The notes beneath the pieces are model-generated. The model had not been told where the DNA came from and ran no database searches. It saw only the letters and a program-made list of their open reading frames with translations. From Eustoma russellianum (taxonomy: Eukaryota; Streptophyta; Magnoliopsida; Gentianales; Gentianaceae): DNA of 64,000 nt. Made by a program: the position numbers and the translations under genes. Position 1 is the first letter of the stretch, and each line of letters begins with the position of its first letter. This document shows, piece after piece, positions 1-9,960 of the stretch. The DNA lies in NCBI GenBank assembly GCA_036186865.1, contig AP025062.1, positions 10,456,023 to 10,520,022 on the forward strand. Reading direction: 5' to 3'.

Positions 1-3000
1 GACCATTATTAATGAGACGAGGAATATTGGATACTATTTTAGTTCCACTTTGTGCCTTGGCCCAGAGAAACATATCTAGTCGAATATTCTTGAGGAGTGT
101 TTGCTGAGACCAAGTTCCATCACCAAACACCACCTCAGCATAAAATTTCCAAATATTCCAAAGGAGGGTTCCAAGATATATTCGTTGCATACAACCAAGA
201 AACCCATCTGCCGCTTCTAACCACACCGAAATCATATAACTGCGCCATCCAGAGGCATGATTTGGCCGGATGTCTAATAAGTCATTGAAATAATGTCGAA
301 CAGGGCGGATTTGGGAACAATGATAAAAAATGTGATTGTGAGAGGCTGAATCCGCTCGACAAAACGGACATATACTTGGCAGAACTTGAATGAAACGGGA
401 GAGGCTGTCTGGCAAAGGCAATGCATTATGCAAGAGCTTCCAAAGAAATACCTGTATCATCGGACGTTGACGTGGTACCCAGGCTATTTGATTAGTCAGG
501 AGTGATGGGGCTGTAGGTCGAAGAGACTCATATGCATCCTTTAGCAGAAACTGACCCGTGGAGTTTCGCCAAACTGGCGTCCCGTTAATCCACTGAACCA
601 ATGTTTGACATTGTGGATTAATATGGCAAATTCGCTTCCATATAGGAGAGTCATATATACGTGAAACAAATGTTTGAGATCTTTGATAGCGTCGACGCAT
701 ATATTCCCCCCATAAAGTTGAACTCACATGATATTGCCACCATAATTTCGCCGCATAGGCACGTTGAATGCTATCAAGAGAACGAAGATGTAGACCACCC
801 TCTTGTGTAGGACAACAAATGGTGGACCATTTAACCCAGTGACGTCTATCAGGCCCCCATAGAAAAACCGCAAATCGCCTCTCCAGTGATCGAACAACAC
901 TACGTGGAATAGCAGATGCAGCCAGAACATGCAGAGGTATAGATAAAAGGACAGAGCGAATGAGCAAAAGCCTGCCAGCAGTACTTAATATCTTGGCTTG
1001 CCAACCATTGAGTTTAGAGTCAACATGTTGTATCAGATCTAAACAGTGTGTAGATCGAGTAATACCTTTATGAAGATATGAGCCTAAGTATTTCATCGGG
1101 AGGCTTGTCTGCCGTGCTCCTAGTAAGGCAGTACATGCACTGCGCTGTGACATAGAAACTGCATCCGAGTAGATAACCGAACTTTTGTTCCAGTTTATTG
1201 CTTGTCCCGAAACTTTTTCATACGTAGTAAGAAAATTTTTGAAGACCCGAAAATTTTGGCGACTAGCATCAAGAAATATAAGCAAATCATCCGCATAAGA
1301 TAAATGTGTAATGGTCATAGGGATGCGGCCAATAGAGTATGGCCGAATATCTGAATGACTAACCAGAGACTTAAGGCCACGACTAAAACCCTCAGCAGCA
1401 AGAATAAATAATAAGGGTGAAAGTGGATCCCCTTGTTTGACCCCTCGAGTAGGCCGGAAAAATCCATACGGAACACCATTCGTTAATATTGAAATATGTG
1501 TAGCCTTCAGCTGATTTAATACCAATGTGACAAAACTGGTGGAGAAGCCAAAACAACGCATGATGGCCTGTAAGTATTGCCAATTTACCCTATCAAAGGC
1601 CTTTGCCATATCCAGCTTAAGAACTGACTTATGAGGGCGCACACCTTTGTCAAGCCAATGTATTAATTCGTTGGCTAAGAGGACTTGCTCCGTGATACCT
1701 CGCCCCTTTTGAAATCCCGCTTGCTCTGGAGAAATTAGCTTTGGCAATAACGCGTTCAACCGCATGGAAAGGATACGCGTTTGAACCTTACTCATGAAAG
1801 TAGACAATGCAATTGGTCTAAAATCGTTAAACGTACGTTGAGATGATCCTTTGGGAATCAGAACTATCATCGAGTGGGCCATGGCTCGCGGAACGGGGAA
1901 GCCTAGAAAATATTCTTGTACCGCTTTATGGACATCTTGACAGATTATCTCCCAACAAGTGCGAAAGAACCACCCATTATAGCCATCAGGACCTGCAGCA
2001 CTATGAGGATCTAAACTCCAGACAGCTTCCTTTACTTCCTCTAAAGATGGTAGAGCAGTGAGCATTATGTTTTCATCCGCAGTAATCAAGGAAGGAATTG
2101 GGGATAAAAATGGAGTTGGATCTTCGACTGGTTGAGCAGTGAACATTCGGGTGAAGTGATCCACAGCCGCTCGACCAATGTCCTCTGGCGTATTACAGTA
2201 AGTACCGTCCTCAAGGTAGATTCCTTGCAAGCGTTGTCTACGTTGTTTATCTTTAACTATAGAATGGAAATATCTTGAACCACAGTCACCCTCTTGCAGC
2301 CATTTGACTCTAGCTTTTTGTTTCCAATATTGAAGTTCAATATTTGTCACACGGCGCAGCTCAGATTGGGCCTCAAAATAGGCCATGCGAGTGCAATCGT
2401 TAGGTTCCTGGTCAAACTGAATCTCCGCTAAATTAGCCTGACGTTCCGCATGTTGTACCATATGAAAAATATTGCCAAACACATCCCTATTCCACTTTCT
2501 GACGTCCTTCTTGTATGCACGTAGCTTGGCACATAAACCATGCATACCACCAACTGTGGGATACGATGACCAAGCTGCTTTGGTGAAGGTCATAAAGTCT
2601 GGGTGAGACGTCCAGACTGTCAAGAAACGAAATTGCTTTGGGCCAGATTGAATGTCAGTCGAACATTGAAGCAAAAGTGGGCAATGGTCGGATGTTGTAC
2701 GGCTCAGATGAGTCAACTTCAGCAGTGGAAAAACATTGTAAAAATGTTCATTGCAGAATACCCAATCAAGTCTACGCCATACCCGTCCTAGTCCACGACC
2801 ACCTTGCCATGTATAGCGAGTTCCATTGTGGGGAACCAATTGTAACTCAGCATATTGGACTGTGTCGTTAAAATCTTGAAGAGCTGACATAGAAGGACGT
2901 GACGTACCTTTATGATCCAAAGGAGATAGAAACGTGTTAAAATCTCCCGCTATCAACCATGGGTCATGGCAAGTATCATAACAGTGCTTAATCGATTGCC

Positions 3001-3337
3001 AGAGAATTTGTCTGTGCTGCACAGTGTGGTGACCATAAACACAGGAAATACGCACTATATGTTGCGTATGTAGCTGGAAACGAAAATGAGCAATTTGCTC
3101 CAACAGGCAAGCATCCAGAAGTTGCAAACTAGATGTTTTCCAGAAACACCATGCACGTCCGTCACAAACACTTTGGGATGCGGTAAAACCTAAATTTATT
3201 TGAGCTCTGGTTAAGCGTGATTCTGGTTGTTGAGGTTCTATGAGAAAAAGAAATTGTACATGATACTGAGTAAGCAGGAGTCTCAAGCGAGGCAATGAAG
3301 TGCGTAGACCTCGCAGATTCCACGTTAGCGTATTCAT
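1..3337 (-). CDS. LINE-1 ORF2 (endonuclease-reverse transcriptase), open to the window edge
   Basis: Reading the minus strand from the ATG at 3337 gives more than 1,100 codons without a stop, and the frame leaves the window at position 1. The first 230 residues are an APE-type endonuclease: WNLRG at residues 5-9, IEPQ, GDFN, a TW...RRLDW block and SDHCPL. The reverse transcriptase follows, with LDMAKAFDRV, KQGDPLSPLLF and the catalytic YADD near + strand 1295. After it comes a zf-RVT type Cys/His segment (CPFC...H...C) near + strand 320-380. These enzymes nick the target and copy the RNA in place. The start is placed by WNLRG directly after the ATG and by the ATGA overlap with ORF1. No disabling change is visible, but the C-terminal RNase H region is outside the window. 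Confidence 0.93.
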   Translation of the reverse strand, partial: MNTLTWNLRGLRTSLPRLRLLLTQYHVQFLFLIEPQQPESRLTRAQINLGFTASQSVCDGRAWCFWKTSSLQLLDACLLEQIAHFRFQLHTQHIVRISCVYGHHTVQHRQILWQSIKHCYDTCHDPWLIAGDFNTFLSPLDHKGTSRPSMSALQDFNDTVQYAELQLVPHNGTRYTWQGGRGLGRVWRRLDWVFCNEHFYNVFPLLKLTHLSRTTSDHCPLLLQCSTDIQSGPKQFRFLTVWTSHPDFMTFTKAAWSSYPTVGGMHGLCAKLRAYKKDVRKWNRDVFGNIFHMVQHAERQANLAEIQFDQEPNDCTRMAYFEAQSELRRVTNIELQYWKQKARVKWLQEGDCGSRYFHSIVKDKQRRQRLQGIYLEDGTYCNTPEDIGRAAVDHFTRMFTAQPVEDPTPFLSPIPSLITADENIMLTALPSLEEVKEAVWSLDPHSAAGPDGYNGWFFRTCWEIICQDVHKAVQEYFLGFPVPRAMAHSMIVLIPKGSSQRTFNDFRPIALSTFMSKVQTRILSMRLNALLPKLISPEQAGFQKGRGITEQVLLANELIHWLDKGVRPHKSVLKLDMAKAFDRVNWQYLQAIMRCFGFSTSFVTLVLNQLKATHISILTNGVPYGFFRPTRGVKQGDPLSPLLFILAAEGFSRGLKSLVSHSDIRPYSIGRIPMTITHLSYADDLLIFLDASRQNFRVFKNFLTTYEKVSGQAINWNKSSVIYSDAVSMSQRSACTALLGARQTSLPMKYLGSYLHKGITRSTHCLDLIQHVDSKLNGWQAKILSTAGRLLLIRSVLLSIPLHVLAASAIPRSVVRSLERRFAVFLWGPDRRHWVKWSTICCPTQEGGLHLRSLDSIQRAYAAKLWWQYHVSSTLWGEYMRRRYQRSQTFVSRIYDSPIWKRICHINPQCQTLVQWINGTPVWRNSTGQFLLKDAYESLRPTAPSLLTNQIAWVPRQRPMIQVFLWKLLHNALPLPDSLSRFIQVLPSICPFCRADSASHNHIFYHCSQIRPVRHYFNDLLDIRPNHASGWRSYMISVWLEAADGFLGCMQRIYLGTLLWNIWKFYAEVVFGDGTWSQQTLLKNIRLDMFLWAKAQSGTKIVSNIPRLINNG

Positions 3338-3917
3338 TGAGACTGCTGGGAGGTAGAGCTTGAAGAGCGAGCAGCACTACGAGTTATAACCTGTCGAGGG
3401 GGCCTAGGAATCTGAGAGTGCAAGCGACGAGTACGTTTACGTATGCATGGAATAAATCCTTCTGCATCTGCTTCAACAGAAGGATTAGAAATTCTATGAA
3501 GCAGTTCAGCGTCCGATGATCCTTCCCTTGCGCGGGGCATGCGCGACGATAATAAATCTGAGGCCTGTTGGTAGTCTTCTTGGGCAGCTGAGGGATTAGA
3601 TATCAGATGGGTCAACTCCATGGCATCTGTTTCAGACGAGGTGTGCAAAATGTCTGGAGAGGAGGAAGGCGTTTGCTGACCTAACTGCGCATCGTCATTA
3701 CATCTTATCATGTCAGGCTGTTGCCTCGGGGGATCAGAGATCTCACGTACTTGAAGATCAGAGTCTTCTACTGTATGACAGCCAGGAGGATCATCTAGAG
3801 ATGCACCATCAGTGGTTTTCTCCTGCGGTAACGGTGCGTCAGTGGCTGTGTTAACATCCTGCTGTGGCAAAATAGTTGGGTCTGCCACAGTATCATCGTG
3901 GGGCTGAGTAACATCAG
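3334..3917 (-). pseudogene. LINE-1 ORF1 (Gag-like), C-terminal remnant
   Basis: An open frame of about 190 residues ends at TGA 3336-3334. It is acidic and rich in Pro, Ser and Gln, then becomes basic (IRKRTRRLHSQIPRPPRQ), as in the tail of plant LINE ORF1 proteins, which package the element RNA. The frame is open back to the truncation point and has no upstream ATG, so the N-terminal DUF4283-like domain and zinc knuckle were lost by 5' truncation. Its TGA overlaps the ORF2 ATG as ATGA. The identification rests mainly on position before ORF2, since the tail itself has little conserved sequence. Confidence 0.75.
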
Positions 3918-4608
3918 AAAAATTTTAAATTAAAATTCAACTCCTAACCCTTTGAAAATACGTTTTTGGTCAGATTGCGCAAATCTGCCAGAAACGGTAC
4001 TCCGATTTAAAAATTTTATTCCCATTAATTGGTGACCCAAAATGATTTGAATATTTAATGACAAGACCCTCAATATATGTATTATAATGGGTTGAAATAG
4101 TTTTTGAAAATTCGTTTGTAAATTCAGTAAACTATGTTGATGTTCTCAATCTTTGCAAATCTGAAAAACAGATTGCACTAGTCTCAGAACTATTCATGTT
4201 TGACTGACTTATACATATCCAAATGAGTTAAAACTTGCGCGAAATGAAAGCTAGGATGTGTGTCTATTTGTATGGAAGGTTTTGTAATTTGTGAAAATCG
4301 TTTACTATTTTTTCAGCCACAACGAAATTGATGCAAAATGCTAAACTGAAAGTAAAGTGCTGAAAGTAAGAACACCAAAAATTTTATACTGGTTCGGTTA
4401 AAAAAACCTACTCTAGTCTTCGAGGACACCTTCCTTGCTTATCACTAAATACCAAAAACACCTTAACACAAGGGTTAATAGAGTTTGTACACCAACTCCA
4501 CCCTTTTACAACCAATACAACCAAAACAACCAAACTAACCGATCACGAACACCAGTGCCTGTCGAATCAACCTTTTACAACAATGCATGAGTGTGGGTTG
4601 TGTAATGA

Positions 4609-4647
4609 AAGCCTATACAATATTTTTAATATATGAACAATAGGCTT
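4609..4647. other. Conserved leader hairpin, element B
   Basis: AAGCCTAT (4609-4616) and ATAGGCTT (4640-4647) form a perfect 8-bp stem with a 23-nt loop. The same stem occurs at the equivalent place in C and copia-3. B's right LTR lost it by deletion. Confidence 0.7.
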
Positions 4648-5067
4648 GAGGGAAGAAGAAGAAGAAAGAAAAAGAGAAGAAGAAAGTAGTAGAGCTTCTT
4701 GATCTTGAGAGAATGAAAGTTGTGTTCTTAGCCTTGTTTGTACTATTTCTCTCCTTTTTGATCATAAGTGGCCGCCCCCTTGGAGTGTTCTTCCTTCTTG
4801 AAAATTTTCTTAATGCTCTTGGAAGATTTCCTTGTGTAGATATGACACCATCTTGCTATGATTAGAGGAATGACTTTGCCTTGCTTACTTGGCACTTGAT
4901 GATTGGTTCAACTTGTCATTATTTTAATGATCTGTAAAATCTGAGAATAACTTACAAAACATGTGCCAAAAAGAATTTAAAATGTTTCCAAAAAATCACC
5001 ATTCAATTCTTTCAATTTTGGGATGCAAATTAAGGACAAAACCATCATCAAAATCGCCCACTTATTG

Positions 5068-5095
5068 CACATGTACTGAAAATTTTCAGCATGTG
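5068..5095. repeat. Near-palindrome in the U3 of element B
   Basis: CACATGTACTGAAAA followed by TTTTCAGCATGTG is an inverted repeat with one small bulge. It is related to the palindromes repeated three times in each C LTR; only one good copy is seen here. Confidence 0.6.
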
Positions 5096-5971
5096 TTGTA
5101 GTTTGAATTGTTACCTTGTGTAGTTATCTTTTTTATGTCACTAACCTTGTGTGGCATATTCTCCACCAATTGAGATGTCAAGTAAGCTCTACATAGGCTC
5201 CATCAAGGCTGCAAATGGCATGTGGACTGAATATACATGTGCTGAAATTTCACTTTAGAAAGCTTTGTCAAATAATGCACAATAATTACACATATATCCT
5301 GAATTCGAATCAGCTCTAATTTGAATATTCTAAAACATTTTAACATGTCTTGAATGTGTAAAAAGTGTCTAGATACATGTTACAAATCATGCCAAAAAAC
5401 GTTCCATGTGTTGTGTTCGTAGAAAACCGAATTTTCGACTTCCGTCGATTAAGCGATTTTTTTCCAATTAAAGTCAAACTTTTTGCACGTGTCATATATA
5501 TTATTTCACACATAATACACACAAAATAAAGTATATATTCAGCTCTAATGGTGGATTGAGAGGTGTCCCATGTGCTAAAAAAAATTGAATTGAAATCTCC
5601 ACAATTTGGCCTAAATTGTGGGTGATTTGAGTGTGTCAACATGGAATGATTTAGTTGTTGAATTTAGCATGTGAGCCACGAAAGTTTTGGCTATTTTTGC
5701 TGCATATGGGCTGGCCATCTTTATATGGCAAGTACGTGACACGTCGGTGAAGTTTCGATAGTCACCCGATACGACAATTTTCGGTTTATGACCTTGTAAC
5801 GTGTCGTTATAATTTTGTCATCACCGTGAATTATGTCATATGATAGAAGACCTGACTATACTCATAAATATGAGGTGTATATGGTGGTGTGACGTTGACG
5901 TACGTTTGTGATATATGTAACGTGTCGGTAGTACGTCAAAATATATGTGTATTGTGCCTTCAAAAAATATG

Positions 5972-6028
5972 AATATATAATACATATATATATATACATA
6001 TATATATATATACATATATATATATATG
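5972..6028. repeat. AT-rich microsatellite in the B LTR
   Basis: Interrupted (TA)n tract. In B's right LTR this tract is missing because of a deletion of about 1.44 kb that ends just beside it. Confidence 0.9.
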
Positions 6029-6385
6029 GTGTGTAAGATTAAATGGGGAGGAGAGTTTCCATTTCCAAATTTGTTGCCATGTAGCTTCCACCAAATATGT
6101 CTCCATTTAATGAACTAGTCAGTTCATTTACTTAAGTACTTCACTTAATGAACTAGTTTAGTTCATTGATTGTTGCACCTGAAAATAGTGCAAAGACAAC
6201 AAATGTTTGCCATATGATGTAAGCTTTAACGCTTCATGACTTGTTAGTACGACATCAATATATATAAAGCATATGAGGCATGTATATTACAAAAACGTGT
6301 CAAGTAATAATTTTGTCATGTATTTCATAAACTCATACTATTTAAATCATGCATTTGTAAATCATTCAAACATTTTTTGTCAACA

Positions 6386-6512
6386 ATCTCCTCCTTTTGA
6401 TGATTTACAAAATAACACCGGTTCATGACTTAAATATAATTGCTCCCTCTCCAATTATGCAATCATGCTCTCTCCCCTCCTTAAATCATGCTCTCTCTCC
6501 CCCTTTATTTTA
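6386..6512 (-). promoter_or_regulatory. Cluster of polypurine tracts, element B
   Basis: The plus strand has repeated pyrimidine runs (CTCCTCCTTTT beside the LTR, then CTCTCCCCTCC and CTCTCTCCCCC), so the element strand has several purine runs. Multiple polypurine tracts upstream of the 3' LTR are described for Sireviruses; the one touching the LTR should prime plus-strand DNA synthesis. Confidence 0.7.
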
Positions 6513-6608
6513 TAACTGATATCGAAAGTACATGTAAGAAAGAAATAGCAGTTTATAGTGTATCAACAAAAATCATGCATTTTAAGTGCGTTCTTAAGGG
6601 TTATTTAT

Positions 6609-8544
6609 TCAACTCTTTACAAATGAACCTTTTGGTAGCCAAACTTGGGTGACCTTCCTATGCCTTCCAAAAAGTAACAAAAGAGATGAAGAAGCAATGT
6701 AATAGATGTTTGGTGCAAATCCATTTGGCCTTTGGCCGAGAATGCCATCATGCACATGGTATGATTTTTGTTTTTGATATGCCTTCGTATTAGTGTGTAT
6801 GGTGCATGATCTAGATGCATTTATGTTATATGAATGTCGTGTGTGCATCAATGGTTTCTTTTCATATTTATACGGCACATAATTATATCTTATATGATAT
6901 GAAGAAGAAGGACAATGAGATGAAGTAGGGGATGATCTAGACGTCTTTTTAGGTGCTACATTTGCCTGTGTTTTCTTAGATTAAGATAGAAAGAATTTTA
7001 GTTGATTTATTTTGTGTTTTGTTTTTCTCAATGTATCCTAATCTGGTTTTGTCGCTTTCATGCTTTTGTGAGGAGATGATGCAATCTAGCATGTTTCTGC
7101 CCGTATCAAACTGTTTCACCATTTTTTCTAAATCTGCATTTCTTGATTTCAAATTTAAAATCTCGTATTTCATTTCATTATTCTCTGTTGTCAAAGATGA
7201 AATTTCACACTTTAATGAATTTATCATACAAGACGACTCTTGTTTTGAATTGTTTAGTTTAGATACAAGATTAGAGTTAGAAGATTCTAACGATTTCTTG
7301 TCTTCAATTAAAAGTTTCTTTTCTTTTGCAAGAGTCCTAGCAAACGTATGCAATTCAAGATATTCAACATACAAGTCATTATAAGATAGTTCAGAATCCA
7401 AATCAAAATTAGAAGATACCTCATTCGATGCCTTGGATGTAAAGCATACTTGTGCTGCTTCTTCTTCGGTTCCTTCAGTCTCAGAGCCGGATGAGTCACT
7501 CCATGTGGAGGCTTTGAAGGCTCTTCTCCTTTGTTTAGGTTTTGAGATGAGTCTAGGTTTATTCCAGTCCTTGTTATGGTTTTTGTTTGTTTGTTTGTCC
7601 TTGTTCGGGCAGTCATATAACAAGTGTCTAAGTTTCCCACATTAATAGCACTTTATGTCCTCATTATTTATATTTTTATGATTCTTAGATGAAGTAGGCT
7701 TAGGTTTGTTTTTGATTGATTTTCTCATGAGCTTTCTTATTCTTTTAGCCAACGTGATTATATCTTCACCATCGAAATCTGTGTCACTATTATCTACGCG
7801 ATCATAAGAAGTAGAGACGTATTTATTTGATTGAAACGATATAACCTTATCTTGTTTAGAAGTAGATTCAGAATTTCTTAGAGTAAGTTTATTTTCATAT
7901 ACCTTTAAAGATCCGATTAGTTCCTCCATTTTTATTGATCTCGTTTCTTTACTTTCCTCAATCGCTGTGACTTTCGGGTCCCATTCGGACAGGAGACTCC
8001 TTAGCACCTTTTGTGCTTTTTCCTGTGTAGAAAAAGCTTTTCCAAAAGACTCAAGAAAATTATAGATTTTAGTCAAGCGTAAGTCCATATCAACAATAGA
8101 TTCATTTGGCAATAATTTAAAAGACTCAAGAGTGGACATAAGCATATTTATTTTAGACTCTTTGCCTTGACTACTCCGTTCATGTTTCATCTCAAGAATT
8201 CTCCACATCTCTTGAGCACTAGAGCAATTAGACATGTAACTTGATTCACTTTTACTCAGCCCGTTTAAAAGTAGTCGCATGGCTCTAGCATTCATACTCA
8301 ATTTCTTTTTGTCATCACTAATATATTATTGTTTCGGTTTTACAACCTCTAGTGTGACACCCTCAATAGTAGATAACTTAGAAGGGATAAAAGGACCATC
8401 TTCTATAATGGACCACAAGTCTGTATTGGCAATAAAGAAAAGTTTCATCCTAAGTTTCCATTGTATAAAAGACTCACCATCGAAAAGAGGAGGCCTTACG
8501 GTTGATATTCCATTTTGCTCGGTTTTGTAACTAGTGGTTTCCAT
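6609..8544 (-). pseudogene. Element B gag, complete but interrupted
   Basis: Copia-type Gag (capsid-nucleocapsid) starting at the ATG at 8544, in the context CEMETTSYK that matches copia-3. The N-terminal block with FDGESFIQWKLRMK is the copia gag core. An in-frame stop lies at 8325-8323. The zinc knuckle (KCY, stop, CGKLRH...DCPNK) has a stop at about 7641-7639 and an altered Gly/His spacing residue. A Glu/Lys-rich coiled coil follows (about 7330-7080), then a disrupted segment near 6976-6878 and a basic tail ending RKVTQVWLPKG at 6609. Unlike copia-3, the sequence passes straight from gag into the polypurine region, so pol was lost before this copy decayed. Confidence 0.85.
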
Positions 8545-8586
8545 CTCACAAAGATCACTGGATCCTCTTGTTGTGAGTGTGCCTGT

Positions 8587-8598
8587 GCTCTGATACCC
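8587..8598 (-). other. Primer binding site, element B
   Basis: The minus strand reads GGGTATCAGAGC, one mismatch from the tRNA-iMet site TGGTATCAGAGC. It lies 2 nt inside the LTR end TGTAGGACAT at 8601. Confidence 0.8.
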
Positions 8599-8600
8599 CT

Positions 8601-9608
8601 TGTAGGACATGTATATAACCACTGGAAGGGGGGTTGGATAGTGGGTGCAGAAAATTTTGTCTTTAAAAACTTTTTGACCAAAAAGCTCACTTCTGAAAAG
8701 AGTTTCTCTTTTCAGATTCTGATTTGAAACGATTTACAGACCTAGTTACAGACCTCCAAAAATTATGAAATTTATTGAGAATCTACTCTCAGATGTTCTG
8801 AATATCTCATAAAAATTTCAAATAAAAATTCAACTCCTAACCCTTTGAAAATATGTCTTTGGTCAGATTGCGCAAATATTCCAGAAACGATACTCCGATT
8901 TAAAAAATTTATTTCGATTAATTGGTGGCTCCAAATGATCTGAATATTTAATGAAAAGACCCACAATATATGTATTATAATGGGTTGAAATAGGTTTTGA
9001 AAATTCTTTTGTAAAGTAAGTAAACTATGTTGATGTTCTCAACCTTTGCAAATCTGAAAAACAGATTGCGCTAGTCTCAGAACTATTCACGTTTGACTGA
9101 CTTATACTTATCCAAATGAGTTCAAACTTGAGCCAAATGAAAGGTAGGATATGTGGCTATGTTTTTGAAAGGTTTTTTAATTTGTGAAAAACGTTTACTA
9201 TATTTTCAGTCGTAACGAAATTGATGCAAAATGCTGAAACTGAAAGTAAAATACTGAAAGTAAGAACACCAAGAATTTTATACTGGTTCGGTTGATAAAA
9301 CCTACTCTAGTCTTCGAGGATACCTTCCTCGGTTATCACTAAACACCAAAAATACCTTAACACAAGGGTTACTGGAGTTATACACCAAGTCCACCCTTTT
9401 ACAACCAAAACAACCAAACAAACCGATCACGAACACCACCACCAATCGAATGAAGGTTTGATCACGCCTTGATCAACCTTTTACAACAATGTATGGCGTG
9501 TAAGATTAAATGGGGAGGAGACTTTCCATTTCCAAATTTGTTGTCATGTAGCTTCTACCAAATACGTCTCCATTTAATGAACTAGTTAGTTCATTAACTT
9601 AAGTACTT
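8601..9608 (-). repeat. Element B, 5' LTR, inner part
   Basis: Begins TGTAGGACAT at 8601 and is collinear with the left LTR until ACAACAATG near 9491. There it jumps to GTGTAAGATT near 9499, skipping about 1.44 kb that is present at about 4586-6028 of the left LTR. The deletion removed the leader hairpin, the palindrome and the AT tract. The LTR is then interrupted by LINE-2 and resumes at 15146. Confidence 0.85.
9595..9608. repeat. Target-site duplication of LINE-2, left copy
   Basis: TAACTTAAGTACTT, 14 bp, identical to 15132-15145 at the other end of LINE-2. Confidence 0.9.
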
Positions 9609-9769
9609 TGCTTTTTTTTAGCAAGAAATATGTTTATTATAGATATAAGACTCCCTCACTTATGGGGAGGAATACCATCGCACAAAACAAGAACAGAGAT
9701 AACAGTAAGCGAATTGTGACAACAATGATAGGCGGGAGAGGACAACAAAATGCAGTATATGATATGCCG

Positions 9770-9835
9770 CATTAAAACCTTGCCGAGTAAAACCACCCTT
9801 GTGGAAAAACCTTGGACGAAGGAAAAAGCATACAT
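9770..9835 (-). other. Conserved 3'-terminal block of LINE-2
   Basis: Shares CGCATTAAAACCTTGC, ACCACCCTTGTGG and CGAAGGAAAAAGC with LINE-3 60460-60520. CCAC and GTGG can pair around a 4-nt loop, and CCTTGCC can pair imperfectly with the GGACGAAGG side. A 3'-end recognition structure for the LINE reverse transcriptase is a plausible role. Confidence 0.6.
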
Positions 9836-9960
9836 ATTTACACTGCAGATTATGTAAATAGTGCAGGCATACGCCAATACATAATGGAAAGCTGAAAATG
9901 AAAATACAACGGCAAATTATACACAACAGATAAATGCGGAATGCGTCCATATATGGTTGG

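Larger units (their letters stand above)
1..3917 (-). mobile_element. LINE-1: L1-type non-LTR retrotransposon, 5'-truncated
   Basis: On the minus strand a Gag-like ORF1 remnant is followed by an ORF2 with endonuclease and reverse transcriptase, the order of plant L1 LINEs. The 5' end at about 3917 abuts the LTR of element B, which resumes there about 210 bp into the LTR when compared with B's right copy. The element is therefore a 5'-truncated insertion, as target-primed reverse transcription often produces. The 3' end, poly(A) tail and target duplication lie left of the window. Base composition is clearly less AT-rich than the LTR DNA around it. Confidence 0.93.
3918..6385 (-). repeat. Element B, 3' LTR (lacking its outer ~210 bp)
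   Basis: This matches B's right LTR (8815 onward) and, more distantly, the LTRs of C and copia-3. Shared blocks include the one reading GGTCAGATTGCGCAAATC near 3969 and the one around ACTGGTTCGGTT near 4388. It ends in CAACA at 6385, the complement of an LTR start TGTTG. It contains the AAGCCTAT hairpin (4609-4647), one palindrome (5068-5095) and an AT microsatellite. No protein-coding capacity is supported. Confidence 0.85.

Noticed and set aside
7019..7384. 121-aa plus-strand open frame
   Set aside because: Antisense shadow of the element B gag coiled coil, whose low-complexity codons leave the other strand open.
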